Of a DNA stretch of 64,000 nt, positions 51,086 through 60,155 are shown piece after piece. The notes beneath the pieces were generated by a model. That model worked only from the letters and a program-made list of their open reading frames with translations, was not told where the DNA came from and searched no databases. This DNA is from a bacterium (lineage in GTDB: Bacteria; Zhuqueibacterota; Zhuqueibacteria; Residuimicrobiales; Oceaniaggregativiventaceae): positions 62,001-126,000 of the forward strand of contig JAKQNP010000019.1 of the NCBI GenBank assembly GCA_029565675.1. Reading direction: 5' to 3'. The position numbers and the translations under genes were made by a program. The stretch's first letter is position 1. Each line of letters begins with the position of its first letter.

Positions 51086-53962
51086 TCATTTCGCCAGGAT
51101 CATTTTTCGCAGCTGAACAAAGGAGCCGCTTTGCAAACGATAAAAATAGATACCGCTGGACACCCGCATCCCCCGTTCATCTGTGCCGTCCCATGGCAAG
51201 ACATGGTGCCCGGCAGCACAAACGCTGTGGAACAAAGTTTTGATGCTTTTACCACGCACGTCGAAAATTTCTATCTTTGTTTCACCCTGTTTGGGCAAAG
51301 CAAAAGCAATATGGGTCAACGGATTGAAAGGATTGGGATAATTTTGCTGCAAAGCATAGTCGGTCGGTGCAGAAGCGATTTCCGGTTCTGTTCCATTCGA
51401 CATCAGGATCATAAAAATAAAATCGCTGGTATCAAAAACACCACTGGCGATATCGGTGACCCGCGCCAGACACTCTTCGCTGCCCGGACAGGTCACGTTC
51501 CAAATCCACTCGCCGCCTTCACCATGATTTTCAACGCCCTCAGCCAATGTTTCCCAGGTCAAGCCGTTGTTGCGAGACAATTCGATCCTGATTCGATCGT
51601 GCAGATCGGTTCCCTGCCAACTGATCATCAGATCTGAAAAACATCGATACGCTTCGCCGCCGTTGGGTGTGAGCAACCTGATTTCAGTCACAGGCTGGTT
51701 TCCGGTGCCGGTCAGTGCGATATCCAGCGGACTTTCATCGGTATCATTGCTCAACATCCGGAGCACAGCATTCTTCTCGCCGACAGCGATTGGGTGAAAA
51801 GCCAGCTCGATGGTGTGTGCCTCTCCCATAGGCAGCGCAAATGGCGCCTTGCCAGCGTTGATCGAAAAAAGCGCTGAATCAACACCGATTACCATCATTT
51901 CAGTCACCAGCAGATCGCTCGTGCCTGCATTGTGCACCACAAGGCTCTTTACCGAAACCGACCCAACCAGCACATCATCCCATTGCAGAACAAGGGAATC
52001 GACGGCAATATCCGGAACCGGCACCTCGACGCCGTTGCCGCTCAGGGAAACACTCAACAAGCGTTCATCCGGATCGTTGCTCAACAGGCGCAGAATTGCA
52101 TTCTTTTCTCCCACAGCAGTCGGATTAAAGCGCACATCAACGATCTGTGCACCTCCCGGCGCCAGGGTAAATGAAACCACTCTTGAAGTGATGGTGAACT
52201 GGTCGGCGTCAGGCCCGCTGAGAGTGGTGCCGATCACCTGCAAAACCGCAGTCCCGACATTGCTGACCACAAAACTCTGTATCGAAGCCGACCCGATCAT
52301 CACATTGCCGTATTCATGCAAGCCCGGTTGAACTGCGATATCAGGTTGCGGTACCGGTATCCCGTTGCCGGTCAGAATGACCTGAAACGGATTTTCGTCC
52401 GGATCGTTGCTCAACAGGCGCAAAACAGCGCTGTATGGCCGTACCTCGGTTGGAATGAATCGCACTGAAAAAGTCGTTTGGCCGCCCGGCAACAACCCAA
52501 ACCCAATCGAATCAATCAGGACAGAAAAAAAGGCTGAATCGGCGCCGCCTAGCTGCAAAGCTGTCACCTGCAGATCAACCTCGCCTAGATTGTAAACCAC
52601 AAAATCGCTGGTTGAAACGGTTCCGACAATCACTTCGCCAAAATCGCACCATTGCGGTTCGATCGCAAGGTCAGGCTGCGGGACAGGAACGCCTGTGCCG
52701 GTCAGAGCAACTGCAAACGGATTTTCGTCAGGATCGTTGCTCAGCAAAAGCAGAGCAGCCGCATAGCTCCGCACTTCGGTTGGGTTGAATTCCACGGCAA
52801 CCGCTGCCGTTTCTCCCGGCGCCAAACTAAAACCGGAATTACCAGACAAGCAAGAGAAAAAAGCCGAATCAACACCGGTGAACTGCAATGCAGTCACACT
52901 GAGATCGACACCGCCGGAATTGCGCACCACAAAGCTATGCGTTGAACTGGTCCCGACCATCACCGGGCCATAGTCGTGGGAGTTTGGCTCAACCTCGATG
53001 TCAGAATTCGGCAGCGGAATACCGGTGCCTCCAAGAACGATCGCGAGCGGATTTTCATCCGGATCGTTGTTCAAGAAACGCAAACAAGCGCTGTAGGATC
53101 TCGATTCGGTTGGGCTGAATCGCACCCGCACCTTGTGACTGTCTGCCGGCGCCAGATTAAAACTCAGTGTATCGGAGAGGATGGCAAAAAAAACCGAATC
53201 GGTTCCGACGAGCTGCACCAGGGAAACGCGCAATTCAGCCGTCCCAAGATTGACGACTTTAAAATAATGGATGGAATCCGTTCCGATGATGACATCGCCA
53301 AAATCAAAAACAAGCGAATCAACGGCAATATCAGGTCGCGGAGGCAACACCCCCCGGCCGACCAGATCAACGCTATAGGGATTCTCATCCGGATCGTTGC
53401 TGTTAAGCCGCAGTTCCGCGGTTTTGATTCCCGGTGAAGAGGGTCGAAAAATCATCTCGATGATATGAAACGCCCCGGCCGCAACAGTGAAAGGCGCTCC
53501 GCCACTCTCGATACTGAACAAACTCGCATCGGCTCCGATGATGCTGATCGAGGTTACCATGAGAAGATCATCGCCGCGATTGTACACCACAATCTCAACA
53601 GTTCGACTCTTTTTGTTGACGGTGGCATCGCCAAAATCATAGAGGCTTATATCGGTATCGATATCAGGCACACCCGCGCCGCCAGTTACCACTGGATCAT
53701 CACCGCTGGGATTTTTCTCTTCCGCTGAGATCTGCGGTTCTGTCGAAGTGTCGATGGGAAAACCTTGCCTGGGATGACCTGATCGATGGGTTTGTTCGGC
53801 ATCCGACTCAATAACGACCTGGGAGGCTTCAGATCCGCTGCCGGCGGCAGCAAAAACGGCATTTGGTTGTGCGCAGGCGGAGCATGGAGCCAGCAGAGCC
53901 CAACTCATGGCGAAAAGCAGGCAAGGAAAACAACGCCTCAAAAGAGTGGCAGAACCAGACAT
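51086..53962 (-). CDS. Secreted ASH-repeat (choice-of-anchor D) protein with type IX sorting domain
   Basis: A 958-residue exported protein. The signal peptide spans about the first 32 residues, and AGGAGG precedes the ATG. From about residue 95 there are six repeats of roughly 100-110 residues, each starting like PDIAVDSLVFDFGDV and ending like SNDPDENPFAVALTGTG. These are ASH/HYDIN-type immunoglobulin-like domains. A further domain (IRLLTPNGGEAYRCFSDLMISWQGTD) follows. The end is a type IX secretion/FlgD-like sorting domain with NYPNPFNP, FDVRGKSIKTLF and GIYFYRLQSGSF. It should be secreted to the cell surface or medium as a structural or adhesive protein. No known enzymatic module is seen. 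Confidence 0.92.
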   Translation of the reverse strand: MSGSATLLRRCFPCLLFAMSWALLAPCSACAQPNAVFAAAGSGSEASQVVIESDAEQTHRSGHPRQGFPIDTSTEPQISAEEKNPSGDDPVVTGGAGVPDIDTDISLYDFGDATVNKKSRTVEIVVYNRGDDLLMVTSISIIGADASLFSIESGGAPFTVAAGAFHIIEMIFRPSSPGIKTAELRLNSNDPDENPYSVDLVGRGVLPPRPDIAVDSLVFDFGDVIIGTDSIHYFKVVNLGTAELRVSLVQLVGTDSVFFAILSDTLSFNLAPADSHKVRVRFSPTESRSYSACLRFLNNDPDENPLAIVLGGTGIPLPNSDIEVEPNSHDYGPVMVGTSSTHSFVVRNSGGVDLSVTALQFTGVDSAFFSCLSGNSGFSLAPGETAAVAVEFNPTEVRSYAAALLLLSNDPDENPFAVALTGTGVPVPQPDLAIEPQWCDFGEVIVGTVSTSDFVVYNLGEVDLQVTALQLGGADSAFFSVLIDSIGFGLLPGGQTTFSVRFIPTEVRPYSAVLRLLSNDPDENPFQVILTGNGIPVPQPDIAVQPGLHEYGNVMIGSASIQSFVVSNVGTAVLQVIGTTLSGPDADQFTITSRVVSFTLAPGGAQIVDVRFNPTAVGEKNAILRLLSNDPDERLLSVSLSGNGVEVPVPDIAVDSLVLQWDDVLVGSVSVKSLVVHNAGTSDLLVTEMMVIGVDSALFSINAGKAPFALPMGEAHTIELAFHPIAVGEKNAVLRMLSNDTDESPLDIALTGTGNQPVTEIRLLTPNGGEAYRCFSDLMISWQGTDLHDRIRIELSRNNGLTWETLAEGVENHGEGGEWIWNVTCPGSEECLARVTDIASGVFDTSDFIFMILMSNGTEPEIASAPTDYALQQNYPNPFNPLTHIAFALPKQGETKIEIFDVRGKSIKTLFHSVCAAGHHVLPWDGTDERGMRVSSGIYFYRLQSGSFVQLRKMILAK

Positions 53963-54065
53963 TTCGCCTCCTGGCGGCAAATTGAACAGCTACCGAGTAA
54001 TGATCGCGGGATTGGCAATAAAAAACAGAACGATGACTTTCACCCACAAAGCGCAAAACCAACCA

Positions 54066-55520
54066 TCAATAAGCAATGGTCCCCTTCCATTGTGCAGGGG
54101 TGATAAAAATGAACAGAGCATAGATTTCCAAACGTCCCAGGAGCATGACTGCCGTGAGAATCCATTTGCCCAGCACCGGAATATGGGCAAAATTTCCGAC
54201 AGAACCAACAGACGATAGACCCGGGCCAACGTTGCCCATCGCGGCAACGACGCCGGAAAAAGCGCTGAGCAAATCGACGCCCAGCGCCGCCAGCAACAAA
54301 GAAGTAAAAAAGACAATGATGAGATAAACCATCACATAGAGCACATTTTTCAGCGCGGTTTCTTCCTTGACCGGTTTGCCATCGACGCGAATCGGGATGA
54401 TTGCATTGGGGTGCATGACCAGCCGGATCTGGTTGATGAACGCCTTTAAAACCACCACGATGCGGTCCACTTTGATGCCGCCGGATGTCGAACCGGAACA
54501 GGCGCACTGCAGGGCAAAAAAGATTAAAATCAGCTGGGAAAAGGCTGGCCAGACAGAAGTATCGGTTGTTGCAAAACCGGTCGACGTACCAACCGACAAA
54601 ATATTGAAAGAAGCCAGCCGCAATGCATCAACAAAGGTTTTATCTTGGGATAGAGCGAGATTGAAGGTCACCAGCAGAACCCCCAGCAGCAGAGAAAAAA
54701 CATAATAACGGACCACGGTCGCACCGAACAAATTTTTGACTTTGCCGCTGATCGCAGCGAACAAAAGCACAAAATTGATGCCCGATAACAGCATAAAAAC
54801 CATGACGACCATCTCAATAGGTGCAGAATGGTAATGGGCAATGCTGGCATTGCGGGTGGAGAACCCCCCGGTGGCAATGGTGGCAAACGAGTGGGTGACG
54901 GCATCGAAAAGCGACATGCCGCAAAACAGCAATGCCAATGTTTCGAGGGCGGTTAAACCGAGATAAACGCCCGCTAGAATCTGGATGGCGCGGCGGGCGC
55001 GCACATGGAAATTTTGCTGCACAACTGCAGACACCTCTGTCTTGAACAGCACAATCTCGGCGATGCCGATGAACGGCAGAATCGAGAGCACAAAGATTAT
55101 GATACCGATACCGCCGATCCAATGCGTCGAGGCGCGCCAGAACAGCAAACTGCGCGGCAGCACTTCAATATCGATCAAAATCGTCGATCCGGTGGTGGTA
55201 TATCCGGATACACTTTCGAACCAGGCATTGGTAAAATCAAATGGTCCGCCCCAAAGAATATAGGGCATCACCCCGAACAGACAGGCAGCCAACCAGCTGA
55301 GCACGACGATCGATAAACCTTCCTTGTTGGTGATGTGGTCTGTCGACGGTACAAAAATCAGCGAAAACACGCCGATCAGAGCGGAGACCAGCCCGCTGTA
55401 AAACAGCGGCAAAAATGCACCATCATGAAAAATTAGCGAGAGGCCGGCCGACAGAAACATAAAAAAGGCATTGAGCAGCAAAGCCAGGGAAACATAGCGC
55501 AAAACAACATGGATTCTCAT
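54066..55520 (-). CDS. trkH: TrkH-family potassium uptake protein
   Basis: A 484-residue membrane protein with four pore loops. The selectivity-filter glycine segments are visible as VSGYTTTGSTI, IATGGFSTRNAS, VGTSTGFATTDTSV and MGNVGPGLSSVGS. About 10-12 membrane helices surround them. It imports potassium and normally needs a TrkA-type gating ring, which is not encoded nearby. Its ATG overlaps the stop of the upstream HAMP-protein gene by four bases (55517-55520), so the two are co-translated. An in-frame start at 55553 would overlap that gene further and is less likely. Confidence 0.95.
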   Translation of the reverse strand: MRIHVVLRYVSLALLLNAFFMFLSAGLSLIFHDGAFLPLFYSGLVSALIGVFSLIFVPSTDHITNKEGLSIVVLSWLAACLFGVMPYILWGGPFDFTNAWFESVSGYTTTGSTILIDIEVLPRSLLFWRASTHWIGGIGIIIFVLSILPFIGIAEIVLFKTEVSAVVQQNFHVRARRAIQILAGVYLGLTALETLALLFCGMSLFDAVTHSFATIATGGFSTRNASIAHYHSAPIEMVVMVFMLLSGINFVLLFAAISGKVKNLFGATVVRYYVFSLLLGVLLVTFNLALSQDKTFVDALRLASFNILSVGTSTGFATTDTSVWPAFSQLILIFFALQCACSGSTSGGIKVDRIVVVLKAFINQIRLVMHPNAIIPIRVDGKPVKEETALKNVLYVMVYLIIVFFTSLLLAALGVDLLSAFSGVVAAMGNVGPGLSSVGSVGNFAHIPVLGKWILTAVMLLGRLEIYALFIFITPAQWKGTIAY

Positions 55521-56281
55521 CGGTTCTTTTCCCGACTTTTGCTGATTTGGCACAATTGCGCAATCGATTCCGAAAGCTCGGCGATCTCGTCTTTTGTCTC
55601 GATAGAGACATCATAGGGAGCTCTATTTTCGATAAAGCGTTTGACGCGGTCGGTGATCCGGATGATCGGGCTGACCATGTAGTAATTGACATAGTAATTG
55701 AATATCAGGGTGAACAGCAACGCAGCCAGAATTGCCACCAAACCCGGCATGACAGCGCGATTGGAACGTTGTTTGAGATCCGAAGCAGTATGATACATGG
55801 CGCCCGCATTTAAGCTGCTGAGTTCATTCACCTTAGTTTTTACATCCAAAAACTCCTGATGGACCTCCTGCCAATACCATTCGATATTTCCTTGACGGGG
55901 CGTATCGACGATGGGGCGCATCCACTTGGTTCTATATTGCTCATACCGGATTTGGATCGAATCGAGGCAGGCTTGTTCGCCGGCTACAGTGATATTGCTT
56001 TTGGCAAACGCGAGGCGATCGGTGAAAATGCTGTCGGATCTGACAAGAAGCTGCCGCCCTTCTTGCCACTTACCGAGCATCAACAGCAAAATCGCACTGT
56101 CCTGGCGCTCCAGAGCGTCGGCCATAACGTCTGCCGCCGAGATGCTGCGGAAATTCTCGTCGAGAAAGCCCTGCACGGAAAAACTGGCGGCTTTGAGTTC
56201 CCAGATAGTCCAGATGCCGGCAATGGCCATCATAATGGCCAAAATTAAAAATCCAGACAAAACCTTTATACGCAAACCCAT
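55517..56281 (-). CDS. Membrane sensor with HAMP domain but no output domain
   Basis: A 254-residue protein. A first membrane helix (residues 8-26) is followed by a periplasmic helical region of about 150 residues that resembles a four-helix-bundle sensor (4HB_MCP-like). A second helix lies at about 178-200, and then a HAMP domain (SPIIRITDRVKRFIENRAPYDVSIETKDEIAELSESI) ends the protein. No kinase, methyl-accepting or cyclase domain follows before the stop. It is translationally coupled to trkH. The ATG has AGAGGTG upstream. It could be a regulatory partner of TrkH in place of TrkA, or the remnant of a chemoreceptor or kinase; I lean to the former on gene layout. Confidence 0.8.
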   Translation of the reverse strand: MGLRIKVLSGFLILAIMMAIAGIWTIWELKAASFSVQGFLDENFRSISAADVMADALERQDSAILLLMLGKWQEGRQLLVRSDSIFTDRLAFAKSNITVAGEQACLDSIQIRYEQYRTKWMRPIVDTPRQGNIEWYWQEVHQEFLDVKTKVNELSSLNAGAMYHTASDLKQRSNRAVMPGLVAILAALLFTLIFNYYVNYYMVSPIIRITDRVKRFIENRAPYDVSIETKDEIAELSESIAQLCQISKSREKNR

Positions 56282-56511
56282 CGTTCACCTCTAATTCTTA
56301 GGCGCCTGAACAAACAGCGTTCACCCCACTATCGCCTGATTAGTTTATTTTATCGAATATATACTAAAGTCGCAAGCATTTCTTATCGGATTTCGCGGCT
56401 GGTTAGAGCTATTTTATCCAATTTACCCTTGCTCGGAAGATCTAAAAACAATACATTGCAGCACAATCTCGCTGGTTTTTGGAAAGCGTATTTTTAATCG
56501 AGGAAATGGTT

Positions 56512-59500
56512 ATGTTCAGAAAACCCGTCATTTGGATCATCATCGCTGTGCTGGCAGTGATGAGCACGATCGTCGCGGTGCGCTATTTCCCGCGCGCTTT
56601 TCCCATCGTCTCGCTCGATCTGCAGATGGATCGCGAGTTGGCCATGGAACAAGCGAGACAGCTGGCCGTGCGTTACGGCTGGGGACCGGAAGATTTCCGC
56701 CAGGCCGCCTCTTTTTCGGGCAACGAAAACGTGCAATATTATGTTGAGCTGGAAGCCGGCGGAGTCACAGCGCTGCGCGACATGATGCAGAAAGACGCCT
56801 ACCATCCCTATACCTGGCGAGTGCGCCACTTTCAAGCGGGCGACGCTCACGAAACCCGAATCGTTTTCAAGCCTGACGGCACCCCCTACGGCTTTCGCAT
56901 CAAATTGCCAGAAGAAGAACCGGGCCCAACCCTGACAGCCGACGCCGCCCGCGCTATTGCCGAATCGCTGGCTGTGGCGGACTGGAAAATCGATTTCTCC
57001 CTCTATGAACCGGTGGAAACCGCACTCGACGTCCGCATCGGCGGCCGCACCGACCATACTTTCGTCTATGAACGATCGGATATGAAAATCGGCGAGGGGC
57101 TATACCGTCTGCGCCTCATGGTAGCCGGCGACCGCTTTGCCGAACTGAACCATTTCGTCAAAGTCCCGGAAGGCTTTGACCGCCGCTACCAGGAAATGCG
57201 CTCGCGCAACGAGATGCTCTCCATGTTCAGCGTCGGCGCCTTTGCCCTGCTCTACGGCGTCGTCGGCATCCTCATCGGCCTCTTTGTCCTTCTCAAACAG
57301 CGCTATGTGTTGTGGCGCAAAGCCTTGCTGTGGGGTTTGTTTATCGCTTTGCTCAGAATGCTGGTTCTAATAAACAGTTGGCCTCTGGAATGGATGGATT
57401 ACGACACCGCGCTGTCGCAGGGTAATTTCCTGTTGCAACGCATCCTTATGCTGCTCGGAACCTTTATCGGCGAAGCACTGCTCCTGGCCTTGACGTTCAT
57501 GGCCGCCGAAAGCCTGTCGCGCAAAGCCTTTCCCCACCATGCACAATTGTGGAAAGTTTGGAGCAAAGAGCCGGCCGCGTCGCCGCATGTCTGGGGTCTG
57601 ACCTTTGGAGGCTACCTCTGGGTACCCCTTACCTTTCTCTTCAGCACGCTTTTTTATTATTTCACCAACCGCCTGTGGGGCTGGTGGACTCCTTCGGATA
57701 TGCTCTTTCAGCCCGACATGCTGGCGCACCATTTCCCGTGGCTGTCATCCATTGCCATCTCTTTACAGGCAGGTTTTTGGGAAGAATCATACTTCCGCGC
57801 GATTCCTATCGCCGGCGCGGTGCTCCTTGGCAGGCGTTATGGCAAAACAGGCATCTGGCTGGTCGGCGCCATGATCCTTCAGGCCCTGATCTTCGGCTCC
57901 GCCCACGCCAATTACCCACAACAACCCGCCTATGCCCGCATCGCCGAATTGTTCGTGCCCTTTGTCTTTTACGGCATCATCTACTATTTTTTCGGTTTGC
58001 TGCCGGTGATCATCTCTCACTTTATCTATGATGTGATCTGGTTCGCCTTGCCCCTGTTTGTCTCTTCGGCAAGCTCCATCTGGATAGACCGCGCTCTGGT
58101 CATCCTCCTCGCTCTCGTACCGGTATGGGTCATTCTAGTTGCCCGCTTGCGCGCCGGCAAGTGGCTGCCGATTGCAGATCATCTGAACCGCACGTGGACA
58201 CCGCCGCCACAGAAAATCGACGACAAACCGATAACAGGAGCGAACGAAATGCCGATTTCCGCCTGGACCCGTCGCATGCTGACTGTGGCCGGTCTCGTCG
58301 GTCTGCTCGTCTGGGCGCTGTTCACACCTTTTGTCAACCACACCATTCCCCTGCAACTGGACAAGACCCGGGCCATCGACTATGCCCAGCAGGAACTGGC
58401 AGCCCGGGGAATCGAGCTGCCGGATCATTACAAGACTCTGCCTTTTGTGCTGCAGCCAATGGATGTCGATGACCGTTTTGTGTGGCAGACCGGCGGCAGC
58501 GAGGTGACTGATTCGCTGATGGGATCCTATCTCGCGCCGCCGTTGTGGAAAGTTCGCTATGCAACCTTTAGCGGTGATATTGAGGAACGGGCAGAGGAAT
58601 ACATCGTTTCAGTGGGCAACGACGGCAAGATCTATCGATTCATCCACCAACTGCCCGAATCGCGGGCCGGCGCCCGCCTCGATGAGGCGCAAGCCAGACA
58701 GCTCGCTCATCAACACCTTCAGGAACGCTTTGGCAAGAATGCAGCCGAATTGCTGGAAACTACAGCTGAACCGAAAAAACTGCCCAATCGCACTGACTGG
58801 TCTTTTGTCTATGCCGACACCGCCGGCTATCCGATGGCCGCAGGACAGGCGCGCATGACAGTGCACATCAGCGGCGACGAGGTCACCGATGCCTATGCCC
58901 TGGTCCATGTGCCGGAGGAGTGGCGGCGTTTGGAACGCAACCGCAACAATGCCATCGAAATCCTGCAAACCACCAGCCAGTCGCTGTTAATCCTGAGCTT
59001 GATCGCCGGCGTGGTCCTTGCAATCATCTTTTGGAGCCGCAAGCAGTTCGACACCCGTTTGTTTTTAATCGTCGCCAGCGCCCTGGTGCTGCTGCGCATC
59101 GCTTTGTCGATCAACAGCTGGCCGGCGGTTTGCGCCAATTTTGTCACCGCGCAATCCTTTGAAACCCAGAAAGCGATCGTCCTGGTCGGCATCGCGATCG
59201 GCACGGTCTTCATCGCGGCTGCATTCGGTTTGGTGATCGGATTTTTGCGCGCCTGGCTGCCGCAACAGAAACGACAACCGCAGGGTTGGCTCCTGGCAGT
59301 GTTGGCGGGAATGGCGGTCAGCGGCCTGGTCGCACTGCTGTTGCGCCTCAGTCCGTCGCTGACGCCGAAATGGCCGGACTATACCGCTCTGGACCGCCTG
59401 GTTCCCTTGTTCGGCGTGACTTTCAGCCCGCTGATCTCCTATTTGCTGAATTCAGCGTTTCTGTTGTTGCTTTTCCGGCTGGTGAGCACCATCAGCGATT

Positions 59501-59835
59501 TCGGCCGACGGCGCAAAGGTCTGCTCGCCTTTTTAATGCTGCTCGCCGGTTTTATCTTTGCCGGACAGTTCTCGTTCGATTCCGTGCTCTCCTTTGTCGT
59601 GGCTGGAGTGGTGCTGGGCACAACCTTGCTGCTGCTCTATCTCGGACTGTTCAACCGCCAGCTGTATCTTGTCTGGATTTTTGTCGCTGTGTTGATCATG
59701 ATCGAACAGCTGGCCAATGCGCTCGTGTATTCGCAACCGTTCTATTGGCTGGGCATGGGATTGTCGATGGCGATGATCGCCCTCGTCGCCTGGTCGATGA
59801 CCAGAGCGTTTATGCGCACCTTAACGGACAAGTGA
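56512..59835 (+). CDS. Large duplicated CPBP-family membrane protease
   Basis: An 1107-residue membrane protein. The start at 56512 follows AGGA. The first half has an N-terminal helix, a periplasmic PepSY-like region (residues about 35-230), and then a CPBP (Abi/CAAX protease) domain. Its catalytic parts are E424-E-S-Y-F-R429, H465 in FGSAHANY and H503 in ISHFIYD. The second half, from about residue 590, repeats the first: HVPEEWRRLERNRNNAIEI matches KVPEGFDRRYQEMRSRNEM, and LLRIALSINSWP matches LLRMLVLINSWP. It lacks the EExxxR glutamates. So one half looks active and one is degenerate. Substrate is unknown. Confidence 0.88.
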   Translation: MFRKPVIWIIIAVLAVMSTIVAVRYFPRAFPIVSLDLQMDRELAMEQARQLAVRYGWGPEDFRQAASFSGNENVQYYVELEAGGVTALRDMMQKDAYHPYTWRVRHFQAGDAHETRIVFKPDGTPYGFRIKLPEEEPGPTLTADAARAIAESLAVADWKIDFSLYEPVETALDVRIGGRTDHTFVYERSDMKIGEGLYRLRLMVAGDRFAELNHFVKVPEGFDRRYQEMRSRNEMLSMFSVGAFALLYGVVGILIGLFVLLKQRYVLWRKALLWGLFIALLRMLVLINSWPLEWMDYDTALSQGNFLLQRILMLLGTFIGEALLLALTFMAAESLSRKAFPHHAQLWKVWSKEPAASPHVWGLTFGGYLWVPLTFLFSTLFYYFTNRLWGWWTPSDMLFQPDMLAHHFPWLSSIAISLQAGFWEESYFRAIPIAGAVLLGRRYGKTGIWLVGAMILQALIFGSAHANYPQQPAYARIAELFVPFVFYGIIYYFFGLLPVIISHFIYDVIWFALPLFVSSASSIWIDRALVILLALVPVWVILVARLRAGKWLPIADHLNRTWTPPPQKIDDKPITGANEMPISAWTRRMLTVAGLVGLLVWALFTPFVNHTIPLQLDKTRAIDYAQQELAARGIELPDHYKTLPFVLQPMDVDDRFVWQTGGSEVTDSLMGSYLAPPLWKVRYATFSGDIEERAEEYIVSVGNDGKIYRFIHQLPESRAGARLDEAQARQLAHQHLQERFGKNAAELLETTAEPKKLPNRTDWSFVYADTAGYPMAAGQARMTVHISGDEVTDAYALVHVPEEWRRLERNRNNAIEILQTTSQSLLILSLIAGVVLAIIFWSRKQFDTRLFLIVASALVLLRIALSINSWPAVCANFVTAQSFETQKAIVLVGIAIGTVFIAAAFGLVIGFLRAWLPQQKRQPQGWLLAVLAGMAVSGLVALLLRLSPSLTPKWPDYTALDRLVPLFGVTFSPLISYLLNSAFLLLLFRLVSTISDFGRRRKGLLAFLMLLAGFIFAGQFSFDSVLSFVVAGVVLGTTLLLLYLGLFNRQLYLVWIFVAVLIMIEQLANALVYSQPFYWLGMGLSMAMIALVAWSMTRAFMRTLTDK

Positions 59836-60155
59836 TCAGAGGATGACAACCCCGGTGCGGCGAACGCGCACAACTGCTGATTTCGCTCAACTCCGGTAAA
59901 ACTCGGACAGGCAGAAAAACGGGGCCGAGGTTACAAGTGCATCCGGATCGATTCTAGAGCAGGTTCGACAAGTTACATTTCCATCGTTTATGCGCAATCG
60001 CCACATCTGGGTCCGATGGATGGCATAGACCGAGCAGGCGACAGGGCAAGAGTCTCGCCCTGCTGAAGTTTTCGCAGCAAAAAATCGGTTTCCAAGCGAG
60101 CGCTTGATGAAAATGGCGGGAATTTGACTTTGCAGCAGATTGAAACCGCTGAAAC
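59836..60155. other. Convergent intergenic region with no recognised gene
   Basis: These 320 bases lie between the ends of the CPBP and aldo/keto reductase genes. A 6-bp stem (CAGGGC 60042-60047 with GCCCTG 60057-60062, 9-base loop) is present but has no T run. Short open frames show no domain. Confidence 0.4.

Noticed and set aside
51700-53700. Regularly spaced similar DNA segments that could suggest a CRISPR or tandem array
   Set aside because: The spacing of about 320 bases and the similarity are explained by the encoded ASH-domain repeats; there are no short identical direct repeats with unique spacers.
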